59,817 nucleotides of DNA, taken from assembly GCF_023336905.1 (NCBI RefSeq), contig NZ_JAMBLS010000022.1:1-59817 (forward strand), written 5' to 3'. The notes under the pieces are model-generated. The model was given only the letters and a program-made list of their open reading frames with translations, had not been told where the DNA came from and did not search any database. Both the position numbers and the translations under genes were made by a program. The DNA comes from Bacteroides sp. ET71. Its GTDB lineage: Bacteria; Bacteroidota; Bacteroidia; Bacteroidales; Bacteroidaceae. Below, one piece after another: positions 35,914 to 43,836 of this stretch (within the stretch, counting starts at the first letter, position 1; each line of letters opens with the position of its first letter).

Positions 35914-37095
35914 TTATTGGAATGCGGTTTGTATGTTTCCGTTCTTCTGGTCTTCCAAAGCTTTCTGGTAGGCAGCTTCTTTTTCGGCAGGAGTGATGGG
36001 GGTGATGGCCTGTCCGTCGTTCAGTGCCTGTACGCCTTCTATCACCACTTTGTCGCCGGCCTTCAGTCCGCCTGTCACGTAATAGTTCTGTCCGTCGTTC
36101 AGGCTATACACCTGGATTTCGGTGTTCTTCACCGTGTTGTCGGGCTGTACGACAAAGACGAATTTCTTGTCCTGGATTTCCGTAGTAGCCGATTGCGGAA
36201 TGAGGATGATGTCTGTCAGCAGGTTCGGGAAGATGACTTTGCCCGTGGAGTTGCTGCGCAGCACGTTGTGTGTGTTGGGGAACATGGCGCGCATGCTGAC
36301 CGAACCCGTGGTGGGTTCGATGACGCCGCTGATGGTTTCCACGCGTCCACTGTCGGGATAGATGGTGCCGTCGATAAGGCTCAGGTTGAGCTTGGGCAGT
36401 TTGGCCAGGATTTCTTCCATCGAGCCGCCTTCGCGAATCATGGTGAGCAACTGGCGTTCGGTCATGGAGAAGTAGGCGTACATCTCGGAGATGTCGGACA
36501 CGGTGGTCATCGGGGTGGACATCGAGGCGCTTACGAGGCTTCCTACACGGTAAGGGATTTGCCCTACCACGCCGTCGCTGGGGCTGGTCACTTCGGTATA
36601 TTCCAGGTTGCGCACAGCGTTAGTCAGGTTTGCTTGAGCCTGAGCTAGCGAGGCTTTGGCTTGTGCCAATTGATTCTCAGAGGTGCTCAGTTGGTAATCG
36701 CTGACGATGCCTTTTTTGTTCAGTTCGCGGTTGTTCACCGTAGTCAGCTCTTGGGTTTGCAGGGCGGCTTTGGCTGTTTCGACAGCGGCTTTGGCTGTTT
36801 CGACAGCGGCTTTGTACTGCACTTGGTCGATGGTGAACAAGACTTGCCCTTTCTTCACGACGGAGCCTTCGTCTACGTGCAGTTTCGTGATGAATCCGCT
36901 GACCATCGGTCTGATTTCGACGTCTTGCTTGCCCCTGATGGTGGCCGGGTAGCTGTTTGTCAGGTGGGCAGTGGTGGCCTGTGTGGTAATCACTGCGTAC
37001 TCGGGTGCTTTCGCTTCACCGTTGTTGCCGTTTTTGCAACTGCTCAGCAGTGCCAGGCAACAAGCCAGTAATACTAATCTACTCTTCATAATCAT
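35914..37095 (-). CDS. RND efflux periplasmic adaptor (membrane fusion protein)
   Basis: A 393-residue HlyD/AcrA-type adaptor that links the RND pump to its outer-membrane channel. It is a lipoprotein (LALLSSC near residue 20). The barrel-sandwich (lipoyl) halves are visible as VEIRPMVSGFITKLHVDEGSVVKKGQVLFTID and VTSPSDGVVGQIPYRVGSLV. A coiled-coil hairpin lies between them, carrying two near-identical short repeats, VETAKAAVETAKAAL. The beta-barrel and membrane-proximal domains follow (GVQALNDGQAITPI). It is the first gene of the efflux operon, with a leader of over 100 bases carrying two palindromes. Confidence 0.94.
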   Translation of the reverse strand: MIMKSRLVLLACCLALLSSCKNGNNGEAKAPEYAVITTQATTAHLTNSYPATIRGKQDVEIRPMVSGFITKLHVDEGSVVKKGQVLFTIDQVQYKAAVETAKAAVETAKAALQTQELTTVNNRELNKKGIVSDYQLSTSENQLAQAKASLAQAQANLTNAVRNLEYTEVTSPSDGVVGQIPYRVGSLVSASMSTPMTTVSDISEMYAYFSMTERQLLTMIREGGSMEEILAKLPKLNLSLIDGTIYPDSGRVETISGVIEPTTGSVSMRAMFPNTHNVLRSNSTGKVIFPNLLTDIILIPQSATTEIQDKKFVFVVQPDNTVKNTEIQVYSLNDGQNYYVTGGLKAGDKVVIEGVQALNDGQAITPITPAEKEAAYQKALEDQKNGNIQTAFQ

Positions 37096-37138
37096 TTTTT
37101 GTTCGCTATAATCTGATATAATTCACACTTTTGGCTTT

Positions 37139-37199
37139 TTCCCGTCGTACGGGAAGCGTATGACGAAATAAGAAAACTGATTTCGCTATTTCAGTTTTC
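37139..37199. promoter_or_regulatory. Two palindromes in the efflux operon leader (operator candidates)
   Basis: TTCCCGT-CGT-ACGGGAA at 37139-37155, and GAAAACTGA (37172-37180) with TCAGTTTTC (37191-37199). The second lies directly downstream of the likely start site set by the -7 box at 37205-37212. Either could be a repressor operator or an mRNA hairpin. No regulator gene is adjacent. Confidence 0.5.
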
Positions 37200-37204
37200 G
37201 GCCG

Positions 37205-37212
37205 CAAATTTA
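37205..37212 (-). promoter_or_regulatory. -7 box (TAAATTTG) of the RND efflux operon
   Basis: A perfect TAnnTTTG match on the minus strand about 110 bases upstream of the adaptor start. No matching -33 TTTG is seen, which may mean that an activator is needed. Confidence 0.5.
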
Positions 37213-37344
37213 GGCTTTTCTTCTTATATAAGTGATGGGTTCCCCTTCTTTTTTAACTATGTTTTGAAAGAGAAAAGATTCTTTTTCGGATAAACTCCTT
37301 TGGGAACATTTTGTAAGCATTTGTTTGACAAAAGATTGTAAATG

Positions 37345-37425
37345 CCCCGAAAGGACGTTGCTTTTTGTCCGTGCGGAGTGTGCTTCTTGTCCGGCGGAGG
37401 CACGTTTCCGGTGCGGAAGAAGGAA
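37345..37425. repeat. 22-bp tandem repeat array, copy 4
   Basis: Three degenerate units with the core TTGCTTYTTGTCCG (for example GTGTGCTTCTTGTCCGGCGG), in the intergenic region between the efflux operon and the Ig-like lipoprotein gene. Related to arrays near 17.5, 22.5 and 26.65 kb. Confidence 0.55.
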
Positions 37426-37484
37426 AGAAAGCGCTCTTGGGTTAAAATTACGTAATTCCGTGTCCCTTATTGCGCGATTAGCTT

Positions 37485-37492
37485 TATTTTTG
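37485..37492 (+). promoter_or_regulatory. -7 box (TATTTTTG) for the Ig-like lipoprotein
   Basis: A TAnnTTTG match ending 27 bases before the ATG at 37519. Transcription would start near 37499, which favours 37519 over the ATG at 37504. Confidence 0.45.
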
Positions 37493-37518
37493 CACTTTGT
37501 TGAATGGTTATGTTACGA

Positions 37519-39465
37519 ATGAGCAAGAGAACGAAACTTTTCTTTCGCCGTGGGGCGGGATTATTGCTGGCAGCGGGCATCTTGTACTCGTGTGCCAGCG
37601 TGGGACGCATTGAAGGAGGGCCTATTGACGAAGACCCGCCCGTTTTTGTGCGCAGCACACCGCAGCCGGGCGGATTGAACTATGACCGCAGGCGGGTGAC
37701 CATTGAGTTTGACGAATACATCAAGCTGGAGAACGCCAGCGAGAAAGTGGTGATTTCGCCTCCGCAGGTACAGCAACCTGACATCAAGACGCGCGGCAAG
37801 AAAGTGGTGATTAACCTGCAAGACACGCTCAAACCGGACATGACATACACCATCGACTTCTCCGACGCTATCGAGGACAACAACGAGAGCAATCCGCTCT
37901 ACGATTTCGCCTTTACCTTCGCCACCGGCGAGCGCCTCGACTCGATGGTCGTCTCGGGCACCCTGCTCAATGCCTCCAACCTCGAGCCGGTGAAAGGCAT
38001 GCTGGTAGGCCTGCACGCCAACCTGGAAGACTCGGCTTTCACTGCCTTGCCCTTTGACCGCGTGGGGCGAACCGACAGCCGGGGCCGTTTTTCCATCCGT
38101 GGCATTGCGCCCGGACGCTACCGCATCTATGGCTTGCAGGACGCCGACCAGAACTACTTCTTCTCGCAACCGTCGGAAAACATCGCTTTCAACGATTCAC
38201 TGGTCATACCCACCAGCGAACCCCGCGTAGCGCAGGACACGATGTGGATAGACACGCTGACCTATGACACCATTATCCCACGTGCCTACACACACTATCT
38301 GCCGGACGACCTCCTTCTGTTCGCCTTCAAGGAACACACCACCCGCGCCCAGCGCTTGGCCAAGGCAGAACGTTCCGTCATGCACAAATTCACCCTGTGC
38401 TTTACCGCACCGGCCGACACCCTGCCCTTGCTCGAGGGCCTGAATTTCGATGCCACGGACGCCTTCATCATTGAAAAGCCTACCGGCCGCATCGACACGT
38501 TGGACTATTGGATAAAAGACTCGCTCATCTACCAGCAGGACACGCTGAAGATGCGCCTCTCCTATCTCTACACCGACACCCTGAACCAATTGGTGCCCCG
38601 CACCGATACGCTGGCCCTTGTGTCGAAAGTCAAGCCCAAGAGCGAAGAAGAAAAAGCCAAGGAACGCGAGAAGAAAGAAAAAGAGCGGAAGAAACGCCGC
38701 AAGAAAGGCGACGAACCCGAACCGCCCGACACCGAGTTCCTGTCAATGGAAGTCTACGCTCCCTCGGCTATGGACATCTATGACTACCTGACACTGACCT
38801 TCACCGAACCCGTGGCCAGCATAGACACGACCGCCATACACCTCCGGCAGAAGGTCGATACGTTGTGGACAGACATCCCCTTCGAGCTGCAACAAGACAC
38901 GGCCGACATCAAACTCTACAACATCTTTGCCGACTGGACGCCCGGCGAAAGCTATGCCTTCGAGGTCGACTCTACCGCCATACACGGACTCTACGGCCTC
39001 TTCACCGACAAAGTGAAAAAAGAATTCAAGGCCAAGAAACTGGAAGACTACGGACAGATATTCTTCGACGTTGTCGGAGCCGATTCCGCATCTTTTGTCG
39101 AGCTGCTTGACGCACAAGACAAAGTCCTGCGCACCGTGCCTCTCACCCAAGGGCGGGCCGACTTCTATTACCTCAATCCCGGGAAATACTGTGCCCGCCT
39201 CATTGAAGACACCAATCACAACGGACAGTGGGACACGGGCGACTATGCACGCAAGCTGCAACCCGAGTCTGTCTACTATTACTGGCAAGTGATAGAAGTG
39301 AAAGCTAATTTCGACTTGACGCAAAGCTGGGATATCAAGGACCGGCCTCGCGATAAACAAAAACCTGACGAACTGAAAAAACAAAAACCGGATGAAGACA
39401 AACGAAACAAAAACCGGAACAACCGTAGCAGCTCGGGCAACAGTGGCCGGGGCTATAGCTATTAG
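37519..39465 (+). CDS. Ig-like domain lipoprotein (Big_5 type)
   Basis: A 648-residue exported lipoprotein (basic start, LLLAAGILYSC, Cys25). The first domain has the bacterial Ig-like Big_5 pattern: DEDPPVFVRSTPQPGGLNYDRRRVTIEFDEYIKL through MTYTIDFSDAIEDNNESNPL. A carboxypeptidase-regulatory-like domain follows (VSGTLLNASNLEPVKGMLVGL to GRFSIRGIAPGRYRIYGLQDAD). A very Lys/Glu-rich linker (nt about 38630-38730) precedes a second Big_5-like module, and the C-terminus is basic with an Asn/Ser/Gly tail. It probably sits in the outer membrane; the function is unknown. Alternative ATGs at 37504 and 37513 exist. The next gene starts seven bases after its stop. Confidence 0.85.
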   Translation: MSKRTKLFFRRGAGLLLAAGILYSCASVGRIEGGPIDEDPPVFVRSTPQPGGLNYDRRRVTIEFDEYIKLENASEKVVISPPQVQQPDIKTRGKKVVINLQDTLKPDMTYTIDFSDAIEDNNESNPLYDFAFTFATGERLDSMVVSGTLLNASNLEPVKGMLVGLHANLEDSAFTALPFDRVGRTDSRGRFSIRGIAPGRYRIYGLQDADQNYFFSQPSENIAFNDSLVIPTSEPRVAQDTMWIDTLTYDTIIPRAYTHYLPDDLLLFAFKEHTTRAQRLAKAERSVMHKFTLCFTAPADTLPLLEGLNFDATDAFIIEKPTGRIDTLDYWIKDSLIYQQDTLKMRLSYLYTDTLNQLVPRTDTLALVSKVKPKSEEEKAKEREKKEKERKKRRKKGDEPEPPDTEFLSMEVYAPSAMDIYDYLTLTFTEPVASIDTTAIHLRQKVDTLWTDIPFELQQDTADIKLYNIFADWTPGESYAFEVDSTAIHGLYGLFTDKVKKEFKAKKLEDYGQIFFDVVGADSASFVELLDAQDKVLRTVPLTQGRADFYYLNPGKYCARLIEDTNHNGQWDTGDYARKLQPESVYYYWQVIEVKANFDLTQSWDIKDRPRDKQKPDELKKQKPDEDKRNKNRNNRSSSGNSGRGYSY

Positions 39466-39472
39466 TGAGAGA

Positions 39473-40306
39473 ATGGGCAAACGCATAGGCGCTGTCCTCC
39501 TGATGATGCTCTTGACGGCCTGGGTTGCCACAACCGAGGCGCAAGCTCAGTGCACGGCCAAAAACACAGCCTTTTTGCCCGGCGAACACATTTCCTACGA
39601 TTTGATGTTCAACTGGAAATTTATCTGGATAAAAGTAGGATATGCCGAACTGACCACCGACTCCACCGAGTATCAAGGAAAGCCCGGATACTGCTTCCGG
39701 CTGAAGTCGCACACCAGCAAGCGCGCCGACTTCTTCTTCAAGATGCGCGACACGCTGACCTGCCATGTCACCGACCGCCTGGAACCGCTCTACTTCTGCA
39801 AAGCCGCCGAAGAGGGCAAACGCCACACTCGGGACGAAGCCTGGTTCTCGTACAAAGACGGGACATCCTATGTCAAGCAGCGTCGCACCTGGTATAAACC
39901 CGCCGACCGCGAAACGCAAGAAATGGAATACAGTGACAGCCTTTGCATTTTCGACATGCTCAGCATCTTGGGACAAGCTCGCTCCTGGCGTGCCGAAGAC
40001 TACCAGGTGGGCGACAAGATACATTTCCCCATGGCCACCGGCCGCCGTGTGGAACAGCAGACACTTATTTACCGGGGTGTTGAAGACGTAGAGGCCAAAG
40101 ATGGACACACGTATCGCTGCCTCGTCTTCTCCTTTGTGGAATACGACGAGAAAGGCAAGGAAAACGAAATCATCACTTTCTTCATCTCCGACGATGACAA
40201 CCATCTGCCCATCCGTCTGGACATGTATCTCAGCTTCGGTTCGGCCAAGGCATTCTTTACGGGCGTCACCGGCAACCGCTATCCCCTGACTTCGTTGGTG
40301 AAATAA
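39473..40306 (+). CDS. DUF3108 domain exported protein
   Basis: A 277-residue protein with a signal peptide (LLMMLLTAWVATTEAQAQ). The mature part matches the DUF3108 family: FLPGEHISYDLMFNWKFIWIKVGYAEL at the start, KSHTSKRADFFFKMRDTL, then DMLSILGQARSWRAEDYQVGD. It ends with FFISDDDNHLPIRLDMYLSFGSAKAFF. These are predicted periplasmic beta-rich proteins of unknown role. An in-frame start at 39392 inside the previous gene is possible but would bury the signal peptide, so I use 39473. It is coupled to the Ig-like lipoprotein gene, with a seven-base gap. Confidence 0.85.
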   Translation: MGKRIGAVLLMMLLTAWVATTEAQAQCTAKNTAFLPGEHISYDLMFNWKFIWIKVGYAELTTDSTEYQGKPGYCFRLKSHTSKRADFFFKMRDTLTCHVTDRLEPLYFCKAAEEGKRHTRDEAWFSYKDGTSYVKQRRTWYKPADRETQEMEYSDSLCIFDMLSILGQARSWRAEDYQVGDKIHFPMATGRRVEQQTLIYRGVEDVEAKDGHTYRCLVFSFVEYDEKGKENEIITFFISDDDNHLPIRLDMYLSFGSAKAFFTGVTGNRYPLTSLVK

Positions 40307-40357
40307 AGCCGCGCGACAGTCGGCTGCATGGACACGAAGATGCCTTCCCCTCCTGCG

Positions 40358-40765
40358 CTACGGCAGCGTGAAGGGAAGCGCATCGCCTTTTCGGAATACG
40401 CTGGATTCGAACACAGCAATCAATTCTCCCCGTTGGTTGGTGATGTCCACCTGGTAACAGCCCGTCGTACGCCCTACGTAGCGTTCGCGGGCTTCGGCAC
40501 AGAGCGTGTCTCCTACGCCGCTGGTGCGCAAAAAATGGATATGCGACGAAAGCGACAGAGCCAACTCCCCGTATGAGTTGGCCGCTGCCGCCAATGCCAA
40601 GTCTGCCAGTGTGAAGAGCACTCCGCCTTGCGTACATCCTCCCGCATTGAGATGCTCGGCGGTAATGGTGATGTGCGCTTTGGCATACCCCCTTTTTACC
40701 TCCAGCAGTTCGATACCTATCCGGCCGGCGAAGTGGTCTCCCTTGAAAAATTCTTGTGGAGTCAT
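40358..40765 (-). CDS. PaaI-type hotdog thioesterase
   Basis: A 135-residue single hotdog-fold protein of the PaaI/YbgC-like acyl-CoA thioesterase group. The core is HLNAGGCTQGGVLFTLADLALAAAANS, where the Asn/Gly-Gly and the Asp of LAD line the active site, followed by HFLRTSGVGDTL and YQVDITNQRGELIAVFES. It likely hydrolyses a CoA thioester; the substrate is unknown. The gene lies four bases downstream of cysS on the same strand, so it is probably co-transcribed with it. Confidence 0.85.
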   Translation of the reverse strand: MTPQEFFKGDHFAGRIGIELLEVKRGYAKAHITITAEHLNAGGCTQGGVLFTLADLALAAAANSYGELALSLSSHIHFLRTSGVGDTLCAEARERYVGRTTGCYQVDITNQRGELIAVFESSVFRKGDALPFTLP

Positions 40766-40769
40766 GAAC

Positions 40770-42245
40770 CTACTTGTTCAGTTTCCATTCCGTACGTTCT
40801 TTTCCATCCTTTATCTCGAAGCCCAGGGCAGTCAGCTCGTTGCGGATTTTGTCGCTGGTAGCCCAATCCTTGGTGGCCTTGGCCTTGGCACGTTCTTCCA
40901 GCAACATGTCCACCACGTGACCGAAAGCCTCTTCGCGGGCAGCGTTAGACGTATTGTCAGCCTGCAAGCCCAGGATGTCGAAGGCAAAGAGGTGGAAAGT
41001 GTCCTTCAGTTCCTGCAAATCTTCTGCGCTGATGGTATCGTTGCCGGCGGCGATGTTGTTCACCATCTTAGCCGCGTCAAACAAGTGGGCGATGACGATG
41101 GGCGAGTTGAGGTCGTCGTTCATGGCCTCGTAACACTTGGCTGCCAGCGTGTGCACATCTACCGACGAAGTGGCCGACGGCTTCAGGTTGTCCAGCTCAT
41201 GGATGGCATCCATCAGGCGGGCCAGTCCCTTTTCGGCGGCTTGCAATGCCTCGTTGCTGAAGTCCACCGTGCTGCGGTAGTGCGCCTGGAGGATGAAGAA
41301 GCGGATGGTCATGGGCGTGTAGGCCTGTGTCAGCTTCTCGTGCTGCCCGGTGAAGAACTGCTCCAGCGTGATGAAGTTGCCCAATGACTTGCCCATCTTC
41401 TGTCCGTTGATGGTAATCATGTTGTTGTGCATCCAGTAGTGTACCATGTCGTCGCCCTGCGAGGCCACGGCCTGTGCAATCTCACATTCGTGGTGCGGGA
41501 ATACGAGGTCCATGCCTCCGCCGTGTATGTCGAAGTGCGCGCCCAGATACTTGCGCCCCATGGCCGTACATTCACAATGCCAGCCCGGAAAACCGTCGCT
41601 CCAGGGCGAAGGCCAGCGCATGATGTGCTCAGGTTGTGCTTTCTTCCACAAGGCAAAGTCGGCAGGATTGTGTTTCTCTTCCTGGCCGTCCAGCTCGCGT
41701 GTGGTGTTCAATACGTCTTCCAGGTTGCGGCCGGACAATTTGCCGTAGTGATGCTCCTTATTATACTTGGCTACATCAAAATAGACGGAACCCTCGCTTT
41801 CGTAGGCATAGCCGTTTTTCAGAATCTCCTTCACCAGTTCGATTTGCTCGATGATGTGTCCGCTGGCCTGTGGCTCGATGCTGGGTGGCAGGACATTCAG
41901 CGCACGCATGGCGTCATGATAGCGGTTGGCATAGTATTGTGCCACCTCCATCGGCTCCAACTGTTCCAGCCGTGCCTTTTTGGCAATCTTGTCCTCGCCC
42001 TCGTCGGCATCGTGTTCCAGGTGTCCCACGTCGGTGATGTTGCGCACATAGCGCACCTGGTAGCCCAGATGCTTCAGGTAGCGGAACAGCAGGTCGAACG
42101 TGATGGCAGGACGTGCATGTCCCAGGTGCGGGTCACCATAGACGGTAGGTCCGCAGACATACATCCCCACGTGGGGGGCGTGCAAGGGTTTGAAAACTTC
42201 TTTCTGCCGGTGCAGGGTATTGTAGATGAGTAAAGGTTGTTCCAT
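40770..42245 (-). CDS. cysS: Cysteine--tRNA ligase
   Basis: Class I aminoacyl-tRNA synthetase charging tRNA-Cys, 491 residues. The HIGH motif is HLGH (40-43), preceded by the zinc ligand Cys31 in [11 protein letters not shown]. Further zinc ligands lie in [10 protein letters not shown] and HHECEIAQ, and the KMSKS motif is KMGKS. The C-terminal helical domain and anticodon-binding end ([32 protein letters not shown]) are complete. A TATATTTG box (42298-42305, minus strand) is upstream. The thioesterase gene follows four bases after the stop. Confidence 0.97.
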   Translation of the reverse strand: MEQPLLIYNTLHRQKEVFKPLHAPHVGMYVCGPTVYGDPHLGHARPAITFDLLFRYLKHLGYQVRYVRNITDVGHLEHDADEGEDKIAKKARLEQLEPMEVAQYYANRYHDAMRALNVLPPSIEPQASGHIIEQIELVKEILKNGYAYESEGSVYFDVAKYNKEHHYGKLSGRNLEDVLNTTRELDGQEEKHNPADFALWKKAQPEHIMRWPSPWSDGFPGWHCECTAMGRKYLGAHFDIHGGGMDLVFPHHECEIAQAVASQGDDMVHYWMHNNMITINGQKMGKSLGNFITLEQFFTGQHEKLTQAYTPMTIRFFILQAHYRSTVDFSNEALQAAEKGLARLMDAIHELDNLKPSATSSVDVHTLAAKCYEAMNDDLNSPIVIAHLFDAAKMVNNIAAGNDTISAEDLQELKDTFHLFAFDILGLQADNTSNAAREEAFGHVVDMLLEERAKAKATKDWATSDKIRNELTALGFEIKDGKERTEWKLNK

Positions 42246-42297
42246 ATCGTTTTGTGTTTTTTATCCTTCATCAGTGCTGCCGAAAAGCAGTAGCGCG

Positions 42298-42305
42298 CAA
42301 ATATA
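42298..42305 (-). promoter_or_regulatory. -7 box (TATATTTG) of cysS
   Basis: A TAnnTTTG match on the minus strand 53 bases upstream of cysS. No clear -33 TTTG. Confidence 0.4.
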
Positions 42306-42388
42306 CGTATTATTCAGAAATATCTTTTACTTCGGTCTCCATTTTCTTGTGTGGATTCTCCGGAAAAACATGATTCTGGTTGATACTT

Positions 42389-42516
42389 CCTGTCATCCCG
42401 AGCGCAGTCGAGGGACCTCACTACGCGCCTGGAAAGTATTAGGGAGATGTTTCGACTGCGCTTCGCTTGCTCAACATGACAAAGAGAGCGATTTCTGGAC
42501 AGGCTCTAAGTTGGAA
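42389..42516. repeat. Dispersed repeat A, second copy (inverted)
   Basis: Homologous in inverse orientation to about 1333-1452. The best-conserved part is 42449-42494 (GTTTCGACTGCGCTTCGCTT onward to GAGAGCGATTT). The element itself contains complementary CGCAGTCGA/TCGACTGCG parts, so it can fold. Confidence 0.65.
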
Positions 42517-42769
42517 ACGTAGGAGATTCAAGTGCAAAGGAACCTTCTTTTCTTGCCGAACACGATTTCCTAAATGCCGTCAGACATACAGAAAACGGTT
42601 TGGAACAGTCGCGGTTATGGGGCGGAGACAACTATGCCAAGCAAAAGGTTATGTGAATGAACAATTCGTATCCGACAATCGTATCGTAACGGCCAACGCT
42701 ACCGGCTACCCGAAAGCAGTTATGTCGTTTGTAGATAAATATTACTCCCCTCACCGCCATTCACCGAAA

Positions 42770-42883
42770 TCCTACCAAATTCCTACCAAAGTCGTACCAA
42801 AGTCGTTCCAAGTTCGTCTCCTTAGAAACGAACAAAATACGAATTTGGAACGACTTTGCAAGCAATAAGTATTGGGATATTTT
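42770..42883. repeat. Dispersed palindromic repeat B, copy 1
   Basis: A 20-base arm at 42798-42817 (core GTCGTTCCAA) pairs with 42839-42858 (core TTGGAACGAC), with CTCCTTAGAAACGAAC in the loop. Extra short direct repeats of CCTACCAAA lie before it. An inverse copy is at 53338-53448. The long spacer 42517-43080 otherwise holds no gene; a weak 133-codon frame over it is rejected. Confidence 0.75.
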
Positions 42884-43080
42884 ACTGTTGCCGGTCAGTC
42901 TGGTTCTGCCTGTGTATTCTTTCGTTTTTCTCCTGTCAAGGCATGAATCTGTATTTCGGGTAATGCAAACCGGGATATGGATACCACTGTTTTTGCCCGG
43001 AAAGCCTATCTTTGCCGTGTCATCGGGGGGATTCGTGCAAGCCTCCTGTTGGAAAGAACTTTAACGTAACATCAGAAAGA

Positions 43081-43788
43081 ATGAAACCTTACATTGTTTG
43101 CCACATGATGCAATCTGTCGACGGGCGCATCGCCTGCGACATGGTCGACAAAATCAGCGGGGATGAGTATTACACGGCCCTGGATAGTTTGAACTGCCCC
43201 ACCATCGTCGAAGGGAAGGTGACCCTTCAACTGCACGTCACCGGCTTTGCTCCCTACACGCCGGCCGATGCTACGCCCGTGGGTCGGGAAGAAATACACG
43301 TCGCCTGCCGGGCGGACGGCTATGCCGTCTCGGTCGATTCGGCGGGCACCCTTTTGTGGACGGCCGAGAATTGCCGGGAGGAGAGGCCTCGCCTCTGCCT
43401 CGTCAGCGAACGTGCCCCGCGCGAGTATCTGACCCGCTTGCGTGCGCTTGGCCTGTCATACATTGCCACCGGCAAAGAGCAGGTGGACCTGCGCCGTGCC
43501 GTAGAGATTCTGGCGGAACACTTCGGCGTGAAGCGCATGGCCGTGGTGGGAGGCGGAAAACTGAATGGAGGATTCCTGGATGCAGGCCTGCTGGACGAAA
43601 TCAGTGTGATGACGGCTCCCGGCATAGATGGGCGGTCGGGACAGCCTGCGCTTTTTGACGGAAGGGCGGACGGTGATGCCTTCCTGCCCCTCCGGCTGAC
43701 GTATCAGAGTTGCCGAGTGTTGGACAACGGGGTGATTTGGACCCGATATACGTTGCCCGATGCCGGCGGTGCGGAAAAGATGGGATAA
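43081..43788 (+). CDS. RibD C-terminal/dihydrofolate reductase-like oxidoreductase
   Basis: A 235-residue protein of the RibD C-terminal (bacterial bifunctional deaminase-reductase) family, with a DHFR-like Rossmann fold. The N-terminus MKPYIVCHMMQSVDGRIA is the substrate region. RMAVVGGGKLNGGFLDAGLLDEISVMTAPGI is the conserved nucleotide-binding glycine motif followed by the LxDEI signature, and the end is VIWTRYTLP. It is probably an NADPH-dependent reductase; the substrate is not known and need not be a riboflavin precursor. It starts at ATG 43081 and is convergent with the histidine kinase gene. Confidence 0.85.
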   Translation: MKPYIVCHMMQSVDGRIACDMVDKISGDEYYTALDSLNCPTIVEGKVTLQLHVTGFAPYTPADATPVGREEIHVACRADGYAVSVDSAGTLLWTAENCREERPRLCLVSERAPREYLTRLRALGLSYIATGKEQVDLRRAVEILAEHFGVKRMAVVGGGKLNGGFLDAGLLDEISVMTAPGIDGRSGQPALFDGRADGDAFLPLRLTYQSCRVLDNGVIWTRYTLPDAGGAEKMG

Positions 43789-43836
43789 GGAGTACGGGCA
43801 GCGAAACAGGCTTTGCCGCCTTCGTCGCGTCTCTTC

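Noticed and set aside
42467-42868. 133-codon plus-strand frame
   Set aside because: Runs through dispersed repeats A and B; its sequence is explained by the repeats.
43081-43788. Riboflavin RibD
   Set aside because: Only the reductase-type domain is present, without the deaminase domain or rib gene neighbours, so the specific name was not used.
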